Positions 11,363-19,883 of a DNA stretch of 64,000 bases are shown here, one piece after another. The stretch spans positions 62,001 to 126,000 of the forward strand of contig NZ_BNAQ01000001.1 in NCBI RefSeq assembly GCF_014653575.1, written 5' to 3'. The stretch comes from Sphingomonas glacialis (GTDB taxonomy: Bacteria; Pseudomonadota; Alphaproteobacteria; Sphingomonadales; Sphingomonadaceae). How positions within the stretch are numbered: the first letter of the stretch is position 1; each line of letters starts with the position of its first letter. The translations under genes were made by a program, and so were the position numbers. The notes beneath the pieces were generated by a model. The model saw only the letters and a program-made list of their open reading frames with translations. It was not told where the DNA came from and searched no databases.

Positions 11363-12292
11363 TTACACAGTGAGGCCGGCGAGCGGATCGAGCCCGGCCA
11401 TGATGTTGAGATTCTGCACGGCGGCGCCCGCCGCACCCTTGCCGAGATTGTCGAGCGTCGCGATCAGCCGTGCCTGCCCGGTCTCGGCATTGCCGCAGAC
11501 GCGCAGCGTCAGCCGATCGGTGCCGGCGTCATCCTCGATTTGCACTGCGGACGCATCGCCATCGGCGATTCGGATCAGCCCACCCTCGGGATAGGCCTCG
11601 CGCAACGCGGTTTCGCACGCGAGCAAGGTCGGCCGGCGCGGGAAACGGTACAGTGCGAGCGGCACCTCGACGATCATCCCGCGATAGGTGTTGGCGACCG
11701 ACGGGGTGAAGATCGGCGGATGTTCGAGCCGGGCATGCTTCTGCATCTCGGGCACATGCTTGTGCGCAAGCCCAAGCGCATAGGCGCGCGTGGCCGGGGG
11801 CGGGTTCACGCCCTGATATTCGGCGATCATCGCCTTGCCGCCGCCCGAATAGCCCGACATGGCGTTGACGGTGATTCCCCAATCGACCGGCACCAGCCCG
11901 GCGCGGACGAGCGGTCGCAGCAAGGCAAGAAAACCCGTCGGATAGCAGCCAGGATTGGAAACGCGTTTTGCCTCGGCGATCGCATTTGCCTGGCCGGGCT
12001 CGACCTCGGCAAAGCCGTAGGTCCAGCCCTCGGCGACGCGGAACGCGGTCGAGGCGTCGATCACGCGGGTGCGGGTATTGGCGATGAGCGAAACCGCCTC
12101 GCGCGCGGCATCGTCGGGCAGGCACAGGATCACGAAGTCGCTGTCATTCAGCGCCTCGGCGCGCGCCACCGGGTCCTTGCGCCGCGCTTCGTCGAGCAGC
12201 ACGATCGCGATGTCATCGCGTCCGGCCAGCCGTTCGCGGATCTCGAGACCGGTGGTGCCGACGGCGCCGTCGATGAAAACCGAAACGCTCAT
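11363..12292 (-). CDS. argC: N-acetyl-gamma-glutamyl-phosphate reductase ArgC (type 2)
   Basis: ArgC reduces N-acetylglutamyl phosphate in arginine biosynthesis. At 309 residues it fits the short type-2 family found in alphaproteobacteria. Evidence is the dinucleotide-binding start VFIDGAVGTTGLEIRERL, the catalytic Cys in VSNPGCYPTGFLALL, and AMSGYSGGGKAMI. Its ATG overlaps the stop of the upstream SH3 protein (ATGA), so the two are translationally coupled. No other arg gene is present in the window. Confidence 0.95.
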   Translation of the reverse strand: MSVSVFIDGAVGTTGLEIRERLAGRDDIAIVLLDEARRKDPVARAEALNDSDFVILCLPDDAAREAVSLIANTRTRVIDASTAFRVAEGWTYGFAEVEPGQANAIAEAKRVSNPGCYPTGFLALLRPLVRAGLVPVDWGITVNAMSGYSGGGKAMIAEYQGVNPPPATRAYALGLAHKHVPEMQKHARLEHPPIFTPSVANTYRGMIVEVPLALYRFPRRPTLLACETALREAYPEGGLIRIADGDASAVQIEDDAGTDRLTLRVCGNAETGQARLIATLDNLGKGAAGAAVQNLNIMAGLDPLAGLTV

Positions 12293-12681
12293 GCGGCAGG
12301 CCAGGACAGCGTGTCGGCATCGACATAGCCGACGAGTCCCGCGCCCGGCGCACGACCCCAGGCACGGCCTTTGACGAATTCGAGCACTTCGAACACATCG
12401 CCCGTTTTCAGATCGGTCAGCACGGCAGACTCCGGATCAGCGTCTTCGCGAAGGCCCGTAGCGCTGATCACGACGCGTTGCACGCAAGAAGCATAATGCG
12501 GCGCGAAGACGCGATCGGCCAAGCGGATGTCGGCAAGGTCGCGGCGCACGGCGTGGGTGCGCGGATCGAGCTCGACCGACTGCCCGCTGAGCGCAAAGCT
12601 CCTACGCGGCGGCGTGCCGGACGATCCGCTGTCGTGCGGGTTGGGGCGTGGTGTCGCCGATAAATTGGCCGAAATCGTCAA
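12289..12681 (-). CDS. SH3-domain protein (NlpC/P60 N-terminal-like, no peptidase domain)
   Basis: The conserved part (SFALSGQSVELDPRTHAVRRDLADI ending GLVGYVDADTLSW) looks like the N-terminal SH3-type segment that precedes NlpC/P60 cysteine peptidase domains in sphingomonads. Here the protein stops right after it, with no peptidase Cys/His/His. The start is uncertain: no ATG lies near the domain. A TTG at 12681 has GAGGGGG upstream but would overlap the MarR gene by 80 bp; an ATG at 12732 would overlap more. It could be a remnant of a longer peptidase or a stand-alone binding domain. It overlaps argC by 4 bp. Confidence 0.5.
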   Translation of the reverse strand: MTISANLSATPRPNPHDSGSSGTPPRRSFALSGQSVELDPRTHAVRRDLADIRLADRVFAPHYASCVQRVVISATGLREDADPESAVLTDLKTGDVFEVLEFVKGRAWGRAPGAGLVGYVDADTLSWPAA

Positions 12682-13030
12682 GAAAACTTGCCCCCTCGGA
12701 CGTACGCGCAACAAAGATGTTACGCTTGTCATTGTCGTCCCGTTGGCGGCGCAGATAGCCCAGGGTACCGAGCCTGTTCAAGGCGCGCGTGACAACGGGT
12801 TTAGAGACGTTGAGCATCGCCGCCAGCCCGCGCACCGTATGCGGCCCTGGTTTGAGATACACTACCAGCAGAAGTGCCATCTGGCGATTGGTCAGATCAG
12901 GTTCACCCGACCGGACATAATCGACCAGTGTATGCATCCAGTCGGCAAGCGCATGATCTGTCTGTATCGCCACAGCTAGTGTCCGCAAATAACTCGGTAA
13001 CCCCCACCAGCGGGGATATTCCTGGTCCAC
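12602..13030 (-). CDS. MarR-family transcriptional regulator
   Basis: This 142-residue winged-helix protein has a recognition region TVRGLAAMLNVSKPVVTRALNRLGTLGYLRRQRDDNDKR, a good match to the MarR helix-turn-helix plus wing. The start is GTG at 13030 with only a weak ribosome site, so the true start could differ. Its 3' end overlaps the upstream part of the SH3 frame, suggesting co-transcription with the SH3 gene and argC. Ligand and targets cannot be read from sequence. The 154-bp divergent gap to secG is a natural place for its operator. Confidence 0.85.
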   Translation of the reverse strand: MDQEYPRWWGLPSYLRTLAVAIQTDHALADWMHTLVDYVRSGEPDLTNRQMALLLVVYLKPGPHTVRGLAAMLNVSKPVVTRALNRLGTLGYLRRQRDDNDKRNIFVARTSEGASFLDDFGQFIGDTTPQPARQRIVRHAAA

Positions 13031-13184
13031 TAACGTTCCGGGAAGCCACAGGTTTCAGTTCGATAGCGAAATGTGACGGACAGGTTGCGATAACGGTCGT
13101 TGCGCGCGCGGTTGATCGCGCGGCTTACCTCGCCTATGTGCCCGGCTTCGCTGTCAAAGCGCCCCCAAGGAATCAGCCCGCTTC

Positions 13185-13589
13185 ATGTTTCTGTTCCAGT
13201 TTCTCCTCGTGGTCCATTTCGTCATCGCTCTCGGGCTGGTGACGGTCGTCCTGATGCAGCGATCCGAGGGCGGCGGGCTCGGCATGGGTGGGAGCCCGGC
13301 CGGTTTGATGTCGGCGCGCGGGGCAGCGGATTTCCTGACGCGCGCGACCTCGATCCTCGGCGGTCTGTTCATCGCGCTCAGCATCCTGCTCGCGGTGCTC
13401 GCGGCGCAGGGCAAGTCGGTCAAGGTCGATGCCAGCGCCAAGCCGGCTGCGGTCACCGCGCCGGTCCAGGCGCCAGTCGCGCCGGGCGATCCCAACGTGC
13501 CGTTCGCCTCGGGCGCGCGCAGTGCGCTGCAGGCCGCGCCAAATAGCGCGGCGCCGGTCGGCAACACGTCGGTTCCGCTCGCACAGTAA
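13185..13589 (+). CDS. secG: Preprotein translocase subunit SecG
   Basis: SecG is the small accessory membrane subunit of the SecYEG export channel. The 134-residue protein has two membrane helices (FLFQFLLVVHFVIALGLVTVVL and SILGGLFIALSILLAVLAA). They flank the family signature QRSEGGGLGMGGSPAGLMSARGAADFLTRAT. The Ala/Pro-rich C-terminal tail is long, as usual in alphaproteobacteria. It precedes pyrG with a 107-bp gap that contains a stable hairpin. Confidence 0.95.
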   Translation: MFLFQFLLVVHFVIALGLVTVVLMQRSEGGGLGMGGSPAGLMSARGAADFLTRATSILGGLFIALSILLAVLAAQGKSVKVDASAKPAAVTAPVQAPVAPGDPNVPFASGARSALQAAPNSAAPVGNTSVPLAQ

Positions 13590-13608
13590 CCCGACCGGGT
13601 CCCTTCGC

Positions 13609-13629
13609 GCGCGACTCGATCGGTCGCGC
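13609..13629 (+). terminator. Hairpin after secG
   Basis: GCGCGAC (13609-13615) and GTCGCGC (13623-13629) form a perfect 7-bp stem with a 7-base loop. No T run follows. It lies between secG and pyrG and could be a weak terminator or an mRNA-stabilising structure. Confidence 0.35.
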
Positions 13630-13696
13630 ATATCCACCATTTCCCGGAGTCGCGCGCTTGCCGCGCCACCCCGTTTGACGCTAGGCCTTTTCTCCC

Positions 13697-15331
13697 ATGG
13701 CGCGGTTCATCTTTATCACCGGCGGCGTGGTCTCCTCGCTCGGCAAGGGTCTCATGGCAGCGAGCCTCGCGGCTCTGTTGCAAGCGCGCGGCTACCGCGT
13801 GCGGATTCGCAAGTTCGACCCCTATCTCAACGTCGATCCCGGCACGATGTCGCCCTACCAGCACGGCGAAGTCTATGTCACCGACGACGGGGCCGAGACC
13901 GACCTCGATCTCGGGCATTATGAACGCTTTACCGGCGTCGCCTCGCGCCAGTCGGACAACGTCACGAGCGGGCGGATCTATCAACAGATCATCACGCGCG
14001 AACGCCGCGGCGACTATCTCGGCGCGACCGTTCAGGTCATCCCGCACGTCACCGACGCGATCAAGGAATTCGCGCAAGACCAGACCGACGATCTCGATTT
14101 CGTACTGTGCGAGATCGGCGGCACCGTCGGCGACATCGAGTCGCTACCCTTCATCGAAGCCATTCGCCAGCTCCGCAACGATCTCGGCCGCGGCAATTCG
14201 GTCAGCATCCACGTCACGCTGGTGCCGTATATCGCGGCGGCCGGCGAGCTGAAGACCAAGCCGACGCAGCATTCGGTGCGCGAACTGGCAGCCCTCGGCG
14301 TCCAGCCCGACGTGCTGGTGTGCCGCTGCGAGCAGCCTTTGCCCGACAGTGACCGCGCGAAGATCGCGTTGTTCTGCAACGTTCCCAAGGAAGCCGTTAT
14401 CCCGGCGCTCGACGCCAAGAGCATCTATGCGGTGCCGGTGCAGTATCACGAGCAAGGCCTCGACGACGCGGTGCTCAACGCGTTCGGCATCCTGCCGGGC
14501 AGCGCACCCGATCTTTCGCGCTGGACCGACATCATGGACCGCGTGACCAATCCCGAAGGCGAAGTCACCGTCGGCGTGGTCGGCAAATATGTCGGGCTTC
14601 AGGATGCGTACAAGTCGCTCGGCGAAGCGCTGGTGCACGGCGGGATCGCCAATAAGGTGAAGGTCAACGTCGAGTGGATCGACGCCGAGCTGTTCGAGGC
14701 CGACGACGCCGACATCACCGCCCGGCTCGAGCCGCTGCATGCGATCCTCGTCCCAGGGGCGTTCGGGTCGCGCGGCGCCGAGGGCAAGATCGCCAGCGTG
14801 CGCTTCGCGCGCGAGCGCGAGATCCCGTATTTCGGGATCTGCTTCGGGATGCAGATGGCGTGCGTCGAAGGTGCACGCGATCTCGCCGGGATCCCCGACG
14901 CGAGCTCGACCGAGTTCGGCGCGACCGACGAGCCCGTCGTGGGCATGATCACCGAATGGATGAGCGCGGCCGGCATCGAGAAGCGCGAACATGGCGGTGA
15001 TCTCGGCGGCACGATGCGGCTCGGCGCCTATCCGGCGAAGCTCGACGGCAACAGCGTGGTGTCGAGCATCTATGGCGAAACCGATATCTCGGAGCGCCAT
15101 CGTCACCGTTACGAGGTCAACACCGCGTATCGCGAGCGGCTCGAAAAGGGCGGTCTGGTGTTCAGCGGCATGTCGCCCGACGGCACGCTGCCCGAGATCG
15201 TCGAGCGGCCCGACCATCCGTGGTTCGTCGGCGTGCAATTCCACCCCGAACTCAAGAGCAAGCCGTTCGACCCGCATCCCCTGTTCAAGAGCTTCATCGC
15301 CGCGGCGGTCAAGCAGTCGCGGCTCGTCTGA
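13697..15331 (+). CDS. pyrG: CTP synthase PyrG
   Basis: PyrG aminates UTP to CTP using glutamine. The 544-residue protein has the synthase domain start [20 protein letters not shown] (P-loop) and [20 protein letters not shown]. The C-terminal class I glutamine amidotransferase has nucleophile Cys in [14 protein letters not shown] and a terminal HPELKSKP His/Glu pair. The secG-pyrG order is common in alphaproteobacteria. It ends tail-to-tail with the hydroxylase gene, with a shared hairpin between them. Confidence 0.98.
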   Translation: MARFIFITGGVVSSLGKGLMAASLAALLQARGYRVRIRKFDPYLNVDPGTMSPYQHGEVYVTDDGAETDLDLGHYERFTGVASRQSDNVTSGRIYQQIITRERRGDYLGATVQVIPHVTDAIKEFAQDQTDDLDFVLCEIGGTVGDIESLPFIEAIRQLRNDLGRGNSVSIHVTLVPYIAAAGELKTKPTQHSVRELAALGVQPDVLVCRCEQPLPDSDRAKIALFCNVPKEAVIPALDAKSIYAVPVQYHEQGLDDAVLNAFGILPGSAPDLSRWTDIMDRVTNPEGEVTVGVVGKYVGLQDAYKSLGEALVHGGIANKVKVNVEWIDAELFEADDADITARLEPLHAILVPGAFGSRGAEGKIASVRFAREREIPYFGICFGMQMACVEGARDLAGIPDASSTEFGATDEPVVGMITEWMSAAGIEKREHGGDLGGTMRLGAYPAKLDGNSVVSSIYGETDISERHRHRYEVNTAYRERLEKGGLVFSGMSPDGTLPEIVERPDHPWFVGVQFHPELKSKPFDPHPLFKSFIAAAVKQSRLV

Positions 15332-15341
15332 GCTGGTCGTC

Positions 15342-15366
15342 GGGGGTGGGCGACACGCTCACCCCT
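15342..15366. terminator. Bidirectional hairpin between convergent genes
   Basis: GGGGGTG (15342-15348) pairs with CACCCCT (15360-15366, one terminal mismatch) across a short loop, and outer bases TCG/CGA can add pairs. It lies at the convergent ends of pyrG and the hydroxylase gene and overlaps the latter's stop codon. No T run is seen on either strand. Confidence 0.35.
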
Positions 15367-16507
15367 GATCGACGAACGCTTCGACCGCACCGAACAGCAC
15401 GCTCAGCGCCTCGCGCTCGGGTTCGGTGAGCTCGGGCCGCCATATCGCGAACAGCAGGACCACACGCGTCGTGTCGCCGCGGTTCCAGGCTTCGTGTTCG
15501 ATCGAATCGTCGAATACCAACGCTTCGCCGAGCGTCCAGCCGCGCGTCTCGGCGCCGACGCGCAAGCCGCACTCGGGCGCGGTGATCAGCGGCAGATGGA
15601 CGATCAGCCGCGTGTTGAGCATCCCGTGATGCGGGGTGATGTGCGTGCCGGGCTTGAGCAGCGAGAACAACGCCATCGGCGCGCGCTGGTCGATCCGCGG
15701 CATCGGCGTCGCGGCGAGCGCCGCCATTGTCGCCGGGCAGCGCTCGGCATTGCCCGCGACCGGCGCGCCCGCGCGCAGCAGATGGAACGCGCCCCAACTC
15801 GGGTCGTCGCGCAGCGGGTTGGGGGGCGGGGGGCGATCGGCCGGCGTCGCGACATAGGGTGGAAAATCCCAGTCGCGCGCCATCACCGCGTGCAGTTCGG
15901 CCTGGATATCGCCCGTCGCGGCTTCGAGGGCAGGGAGCCAGTCGAACTGGCTGCGATCGAAAAAGCCGATTTGCGGCAGCCCCGGAAAGTAGAAGCTCGA
16001 CGGTCGCTGGACGAAAATCTCGATCTTGCCCGTCAGCAAGTCGATCGCGTGCTCGACGCGGCGAGTCGCCGGGCTCAGCCGAATGCCGCTCGCCGCCAGA
16101 TGATCGTGCAGGAACGCTTCATAGTCGCGCGACGTCGCGGCGATGAAGCCAGCCGCGCGCTCGAGATCAGCCTGCAGCTCCGGCGGGAGCGCATCGCGCT
16201 GCCCCGCCGCATTGGCGATCGCGGCTTGATAATACGCAGCGGCACCGCGCTGATCGGTTTGCGTGGCAAGGTCGCCCATCATGATCAACGCTGGGATGTG
16301 ATCGGGCTGCAGACCGAGCAGCCGCTGCAGCGCGCGTCGGGCACCGGCTTCGTCGCGCAACGCCCCGCACGCGAAGGCGAGCGGGAAAAGCGCGCGTGGA
16401 TCGCTTTCGATCGCGGAGAGCAAGGCGCGACCGCGCGTCGCGTCGCCGCGGCGCAGCGCTGCGATGCCTTCGTTCAGATAGCGCTCGACCGGGAGGCTCG
16501 TTGCCAT
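15359..16507 (-). CDS. TPR-containing aspartyl/asparaginyl beta-hydroxylase family protein
   Basis: The N-terminal 130 residues form TPR-like helical pairs (LNEGIAALRRGDATRGRALL; ALQRLLGLQPDHIPALIMMG). The C-terminal 200 residues are an Asp/Asn beta-hydroxylase (2-oxoglutarate, Fe2+) domain. It has the first metal His in HITPHHGMLNTRLIVHLPL, the GLRVGAETRGWTLGEALVFDDS block, and a distal His in IEHEAWN. Family members hydroxylate Asp/Asn side chains or lipid A-type substrates; the substrate here is unknown. It is convergent with pyrG and 163 bp downstream of hsp20. Confidence 0.88.
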   Translation of the reverse strand: MATSLPVERYLNEGIAALRRGDATRGRALLSAIESDPRALFPLAFACGALRDEAGARRALQRLLGLQPDHIPALIMMGDLATQTDQRGAAAYYQAAIANAAGQRDALPPELQADLERAAGFIAATSRDYEAFLHDHLAASGIRLSPATRRVEHAIDLLTGKIEIFVQRPSSFYFPGLPQIGFFDRSQFDWLPALEAATGDIQAELHAVMARDWDFPPYVATPADRPPPPNPLRDDPSWGAFHLLRAGAPVAGNAERCPATMAALAATPMPRIDQRAPMALFSLLKPGTHITPHHGMLNTRLIVHLPLITAPECGLRVGAETRGWTLGEALVFDDSIEHEAWNRGDTTRVVLLFAIWRPELTEPEREALSVLFGAVEAFVDQG

Positions 16508-16620
16508 CAGGCGGTGTCGCGCGGTCGAGGCGGCATGGCGGAGTCTCCTGATCGGCCGGGTTCGGTCCTGTCAGGCTAGCAGGGGCGCTCCGATCCGCAA
16601 CCGGCCAGAGTGCGCAATCG

Positions 16621-16650
16621 GCGGCGCCGGGATTGCTCCCGACACCGCCG
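16621..16650 (-). terminator. Hairpin downstream of hsp20
   Basis: Reading the minus strand, GGCGG-GTCGGG and CCCG-CCGCC arms form an interrupted stem of about 10 bp roughly 20 bases after the hsp20 stop. No T run follows. It is a plausible transcript end for hsp20. Confidence 0.4.
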
Positions 16651-16670
16651 TAAGGGCGCTCGAACGAGCG

Positions 16671-17141
16671 TTATGCCGCCTTGACGTCGCTCGCGGAGTC
16701 GACCGCGACCAGCGGGGCACCGGTCTTGATCGCGATGGTCTTGGGCTTCATCGCCTCGGGCACTTCGCGGACCAGGTCGATCACCAGCAAGCCATCATTG
16801 AGCCGCGCATCCTCGACCCGCACGAAATCGGCGAGTTCGAAGCGGCGCTCGAAGTTGCGGTTGGCGATGCCGATGTGGAGAAACGCGGCGGTCGCCTCGT
16901 CCTGCGCTTCCTTGCGCCCCTTCACCTGCAACAGGTTCTGCTGCGCGGTGATCTCGATGTCGTCGCGGCCGAAACCGGCGACGGCGAGCGTGATGCGATA
17001 GCGGTCGCCATCGAGTCGCTCGAGATTGAAGGGCGGGTAATTATCGGCGCTCGCCTGGCGCGCATTGGCCTCGAGCATGTCGAACAGCCGGTCGAAGCCG
17101 ACGGTCGAGCGGCGATAGGGGGTCAGATCGAACGTACGCAT
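16671..17141 (-). CDS. Small heat-shock protein, Hsp20/alpha-crystallin family
   Basis: This 156-residue IbpA-type chaperone binds unfolding proteins and prevents aggregation during heat stress. It starts MRTFDLTPYRRSTVGFDRLFDML, the typical IbpA N-terminus. The alpha-crystallin core includes RITLAVAGFGRDDIEITAQ and FLHIGIANRNFERRFELADFV, followed by LLVIDLVREVPE. The start at 17141 is set by AAAGGAG just upstream. Its leader carries a candidate ROSE thermometer and an RpoH-like promoter (separate entries). Confidence 0.95.
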   Translation of the reverse strand: MRTFDLTPYRRSTVGFDRLFDMLEANARQASADNYPPFNLERLDGDRYRITLAVAGFGRDDIEITAQQNLLQVKGRKEAQDEATAAFLHIGIANRNFERRFELADFVRVEDARLNDGLLVIDLVREVPEAMKPKTIAIKTGAPLVAVDSASDVKAA

Positions 17142-17240
17142 AAAAACTCCTTTGATTAAGCGAGTGTCGTCGAAATCGAGCCGGGTCCGCTGCTGCGCGA
17201 CCCGCCCGGTGCCGCCTCCCAAGGAGCGCCGCACTCGCTG
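17142..17240 (-). promoter_or_regulatory. Candidate ROSE-like RNA thermometer in the hsp20 leader
   Basis: On the minus strand the leader ends with TCGCT (17159-17163), a 7-base linker, then AGGAG (17147-17151) a few bases before ATG. This matches the ROSE rule in which a U-Y-G-C-U element masks the ribosome site. Upstream, the leader contains CTCC/GGAG and CGGGTC/GACCCG hairpins, giving the multi-stem layout of ROSE RNAs. The segment CACTCGCT can also pair with AGCGAGTG near the 5' end. The thermometer role is inference from motif, gene type and position. Confidence 0.6.
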
Positions 17241-17269
17241 AATTTGGTCGGCCGCGCACCGAGTTCAAG
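17241..17269 (-). promoter_or_regulatory. RpoH-type heat-shock promoter for hsp20
   Basis: On the minus strand CTTGAA (17264-17269) is a perfect heat-shock sigma -35 box. Exactly 17 bases later comes CAAATT (17241-17246) as a possible -10. Transcription would start about 95 bases upstream of the hsp20 ATG, giving the leader described above. The -10 match is only moderate. Confidence 0.55.
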
Positions 17270-17402
17270 AGGCCCCGCCGCGGTTTTTGATGCGATGCTA
17301 AAGCGCACCTATCGCGGCCCCAAGAACGAGCGCGAGTGATAGTCCCCGCATTTGGTGGGCATATGGCGCGACTCGGGAAAAGCCCGAAACCAGGGGACCG
17401 TC

Positions 17403-19883
17403 ATGCTTGCTTCCTTTCCGGCTCTGCTGCTCGCGTCGACCGCGCTCGGAAGTCCCGCCGTGGTGACCGATCCGCCCGTTGCCGCAGACGCACCCGTGGT
17501 TGCCACGCAGGCGGACGCGCCGGCAGCGCAGGAGAATAGCGGCGACATCCTGGTCACCGCCCGGCGCCGCGCCGAAACGCAGCAGACCGTGCCGATCGCG
17601 CTCTCGGTGCTGACCGGCAAATCGCTCGCCGAAAGCGGCACGTTCAACGTCAACCGGCTGCAGCAGCAAGTCCCTTCGCTGCAATTCTATTCGAGCAACC
17701 CGCGCAATTCGGCGATCAACATCCGCGGGCTCGGCGCGCCGTTCGGCTTGACCAATGACGGGATCGAGCAGGGCGTCGGTTTCTATATCGACGGCGTCTA
17801 TATCGGCCGCGTCGGCGCGGCGACCTTCGACTTCATCGATGTCGACCGGGTCGAGGTGCTGCGCGGGCCGCAGGGCACGCTGTACGGCAAGAACACGACG
17901 TCGGGCGCGCTCAACATCACGACGCGCGCGCCCAGCTTCACCCCTGAGGTCCGTGCCGAAGTGAGCGTCGGCAATTACAATTTCGGTCAGCTCAAGACCT
18001 CGGTTTCGGGCCCGATCACCGACACGCTGGCGATCCGTCTGTCGACCTCGGCGACGACGCGCGACGGCACGATCTACGACGTTGCGAGCAAGACCGATCT
18101 CCATCGCCAGCGTAATCTCGGCTTTCGTGGACAGGCGCTCTACAAGCCGACCGACACGCTGAGCCTGACGCTGTCGGGCGATTTCAATGTGCAGAACCCG
18201 CTCTGCTGCGCGCAATATTACGCGCGCGTCGGCACGACGCAGCGCGCGGCGAACCGGCAATATGGCGCGCTTGCGGCCGCGTTCGGCTATGCCCCGCCGA
18301 GCACAAACCCGTTCGACCGCGTCACCGATCTCGATGCCAGCATCAATTCGCGCCAGGAAGTCGGCGGTGCGTCGCTCGTCGCCAATTGGGACCTCGGGCC
18401 GGCAACGCTGACCTCGGTCAGCGCGTGGCGCTATTGGGAATGGCAGCCCGCCAACGACCGCGATTTCATCGGACTGCCGATCACCACGATCTCGCAGAAC
18501 CCGTCGCAGCAGAAGCAGCTCTCGCAGGAGTTCCGGCTCGCCTCGAACGGCAAGAGCCGGCTCGACTATACAGTCGGCGCCTTCCTGTTCCACCAGACGA
18601 TCCGGACCCAAGGTTCGCAGGTACAGGGATCGGCGGCGAGCCGCTTCCTCCTGTCGGGCAGCGACGCCAGCAATCCGAACGTGCTCAACGGCCTCACCTC
18701 GACCAACACGATCGCCTTCGACAACACGAGCTTCGCCGTGTTCGGCAAGCTCAACTGGGCGTTGACCGACAAGCTCCACCTCCAGCCGGGGCTTCGCATC
18801 AATTACGACAAGAAATCGGGCACCTACGATGCGGTCGTCAGCATCGCCAACAGCCAGTACAGTTTCGTCGCGACCGGCGCGAATGTCGCGGCCTTGCTCG
18901 CCGCGGCGCAAGCGGGCGCGGCGCGCACCACCTTCCAGAACCAGATCAACACGCTCGCCCCGCAGCATTACAGCCCGCGGTTCAGCGCGTGGAACGTGTC
19001 GGGCGATCTCACGCTATCTTACGACTTTGCGGCGGACCTCCACGGCTACGCCTCCTATGCGCGCAGCTTCAAATCGGGCGGGATCAACCTGTCGGGCCTG
19101 CCGCTCAACGCGACCAGCACCGGCGTCGACCTGACGACGCAGAGCGTGAAGCCCGAAAAGGTCAACGCCTATGAGATCGGGCTCAAGACGCAGTTTCTCG
19201 ACCGTCGGCTGACGCTCAACCTCGCCGGTTTCTGGACCGACATCACCGATTATCAAGCGACCGTGAACAACAATGCGATCAACGTGATCCGCGGGTATCT
19301 CGCCAATGCCGGCAAGGTGCGGTCGCGCGGGTTCGAGTTCGACTCGAGCTTCCGTCCGAGCCGGCGTTTCTCGGTCTATGGCAACGGCGCTTATACCGAC
19401 GCCAAATACGTCGACTTCAAGAACGCGCCATGCCCGCCCGAGCTTTCGGGCGGGAGCGCCGCCAGCGCGACCAGTCCGGCGACCGCGGCGGGCGTCGCGG
19501 GGGGCGTCAGCCCGGCGGCGTGCGACATATCGGGGCAGCGGCTGCCGGGGATCTCGAAATGGTCCTTCTCATACGGCGGCGAATACAATGTGCCGGTCGG
19601 CCGATCGGGCGGACAGGTCTATGTCGGGTATGACGGCAGCTATCGCTCGCGCTTCTCGTCCAATCCGTCGCCCTCGGCGTATACCTGGATCGGGGGCTAT
19701 GCGCTTTCGAGCTTCCGGCTCGGATATCGCAAGACGGATTTCAACGTCTACGCCTGGGTGCGTAACGCGTTCGACCAGAGGTACTTCGAGCTGCTGTCGA
19801 CGCAATCGGGCAGCACGGGGTTGATCGTCGGGCAACCGGGCGATCCACGGACGTTCGGGGGTACGATTTCCAAGACGTTTTGA
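17403..19883 (+). CDS. TonB-dependent outer-membrane receptor
   Basis: This 826-residue receptor would import an unknown ligand across the outer membrane using TonB energy. It has a signal peptide (MLASFPALLLASTALGSPA) and an N-terminal DILVTARRRAETQQTVPIALSVL plug start. The plug includes NIRGLGAPFGLTNDGIEQGV, VDRVEVLRGPQGTLYGKNTT and SGALNITT. A long beta-barrel follows, ending in ...GGTISKTF with terminal Phe. It resembles the broad sphingomonad family that includes many FyuA/CirA-like receptors; no substrate can be named. AGGGGA precedes ATG 17403. It is divergent from hsp20 with a 261-bp spacer and has no adjacent transporter. Confidence 0.93.
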   Translation: MLASFPALLLASTALGSPAVVTDPPVAADAPVVATQADAPAAQENSGDILVTARRRAETQQTVPIALSVLTGKSLAESGTFNVNRLQQQVPSLQFYSSNPRNSAINIRGLGAPFGLTNDGIEQGVGFYIDGVYIGRVGAATFDFIDVDRVEVLRGPQGTLYGKNTTSGALNITTRAPSFTPEVRAEVSVGNYNFGQLKTSVSGPITDTLAIRLSTSATTRDGTIYDVASKTDLHRQRNLGFRGQALYKPTDTLSLTLSGDFNVQNPLCCAQYYARVGTTQRAANRQYGALAAAFGYAPPSTNPFDRVTDLDASINSRQEVGGASLVANWDLGPATLTSVSAWRYWEWQPANDRDFIGLPITTISQNPSQQKQLSQEFRLASNGKSRLDYTVGAFLFHQTIRTQGSQVQGSAASRFLLSGSDASNPNVLNGLTSTNTIAFDNTSFAVFGKLNWALTDKLHLQPGLRINYDKKSGTYDAVVSIANSQYSFVATGANVAALLAAAQAGAARTTFQNQINTLAPQHYSPRFSAWNVSGDLTLSYDFAADLHGYASYARSFKSGGINLSGLPLNATSTGVDLTTQSVKPEKVNAYEIGLKTQFLDRRLTLNLAGFWTDITDYQATVNNNAINVIRGYLANAGKVRSRGFEFDSSFRPSRRFSVYGNGAYTDAKYVDFKNAPCPPELSGGSAASATSPATAAGVAGGVSPAACDISGQRLPGISKWSFSYGGEYNVPVGRSGGQVYVGYDGSYRSRFSSNPSPSAYTWIGGYALSSFRLGYRKTDFNVYAWVRNAFDQRYFELLSTQSGSTGLIVGQPGDPRTFGGTISKTF

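Noticed and set aside
9963-11594. Long plus-strand frame opposite zwf and argC
   Set aside because: Shadow of zwf, no recognisable domain, composition of a GC-rich antisense frame.
17298-18968. 556-residue minus-strand frame opposite the TonB receptor
   Set aside because: The receptor on the other strand has plug and barrel motifs; the antisense frame has none and is Arg/Asp-rich noise.
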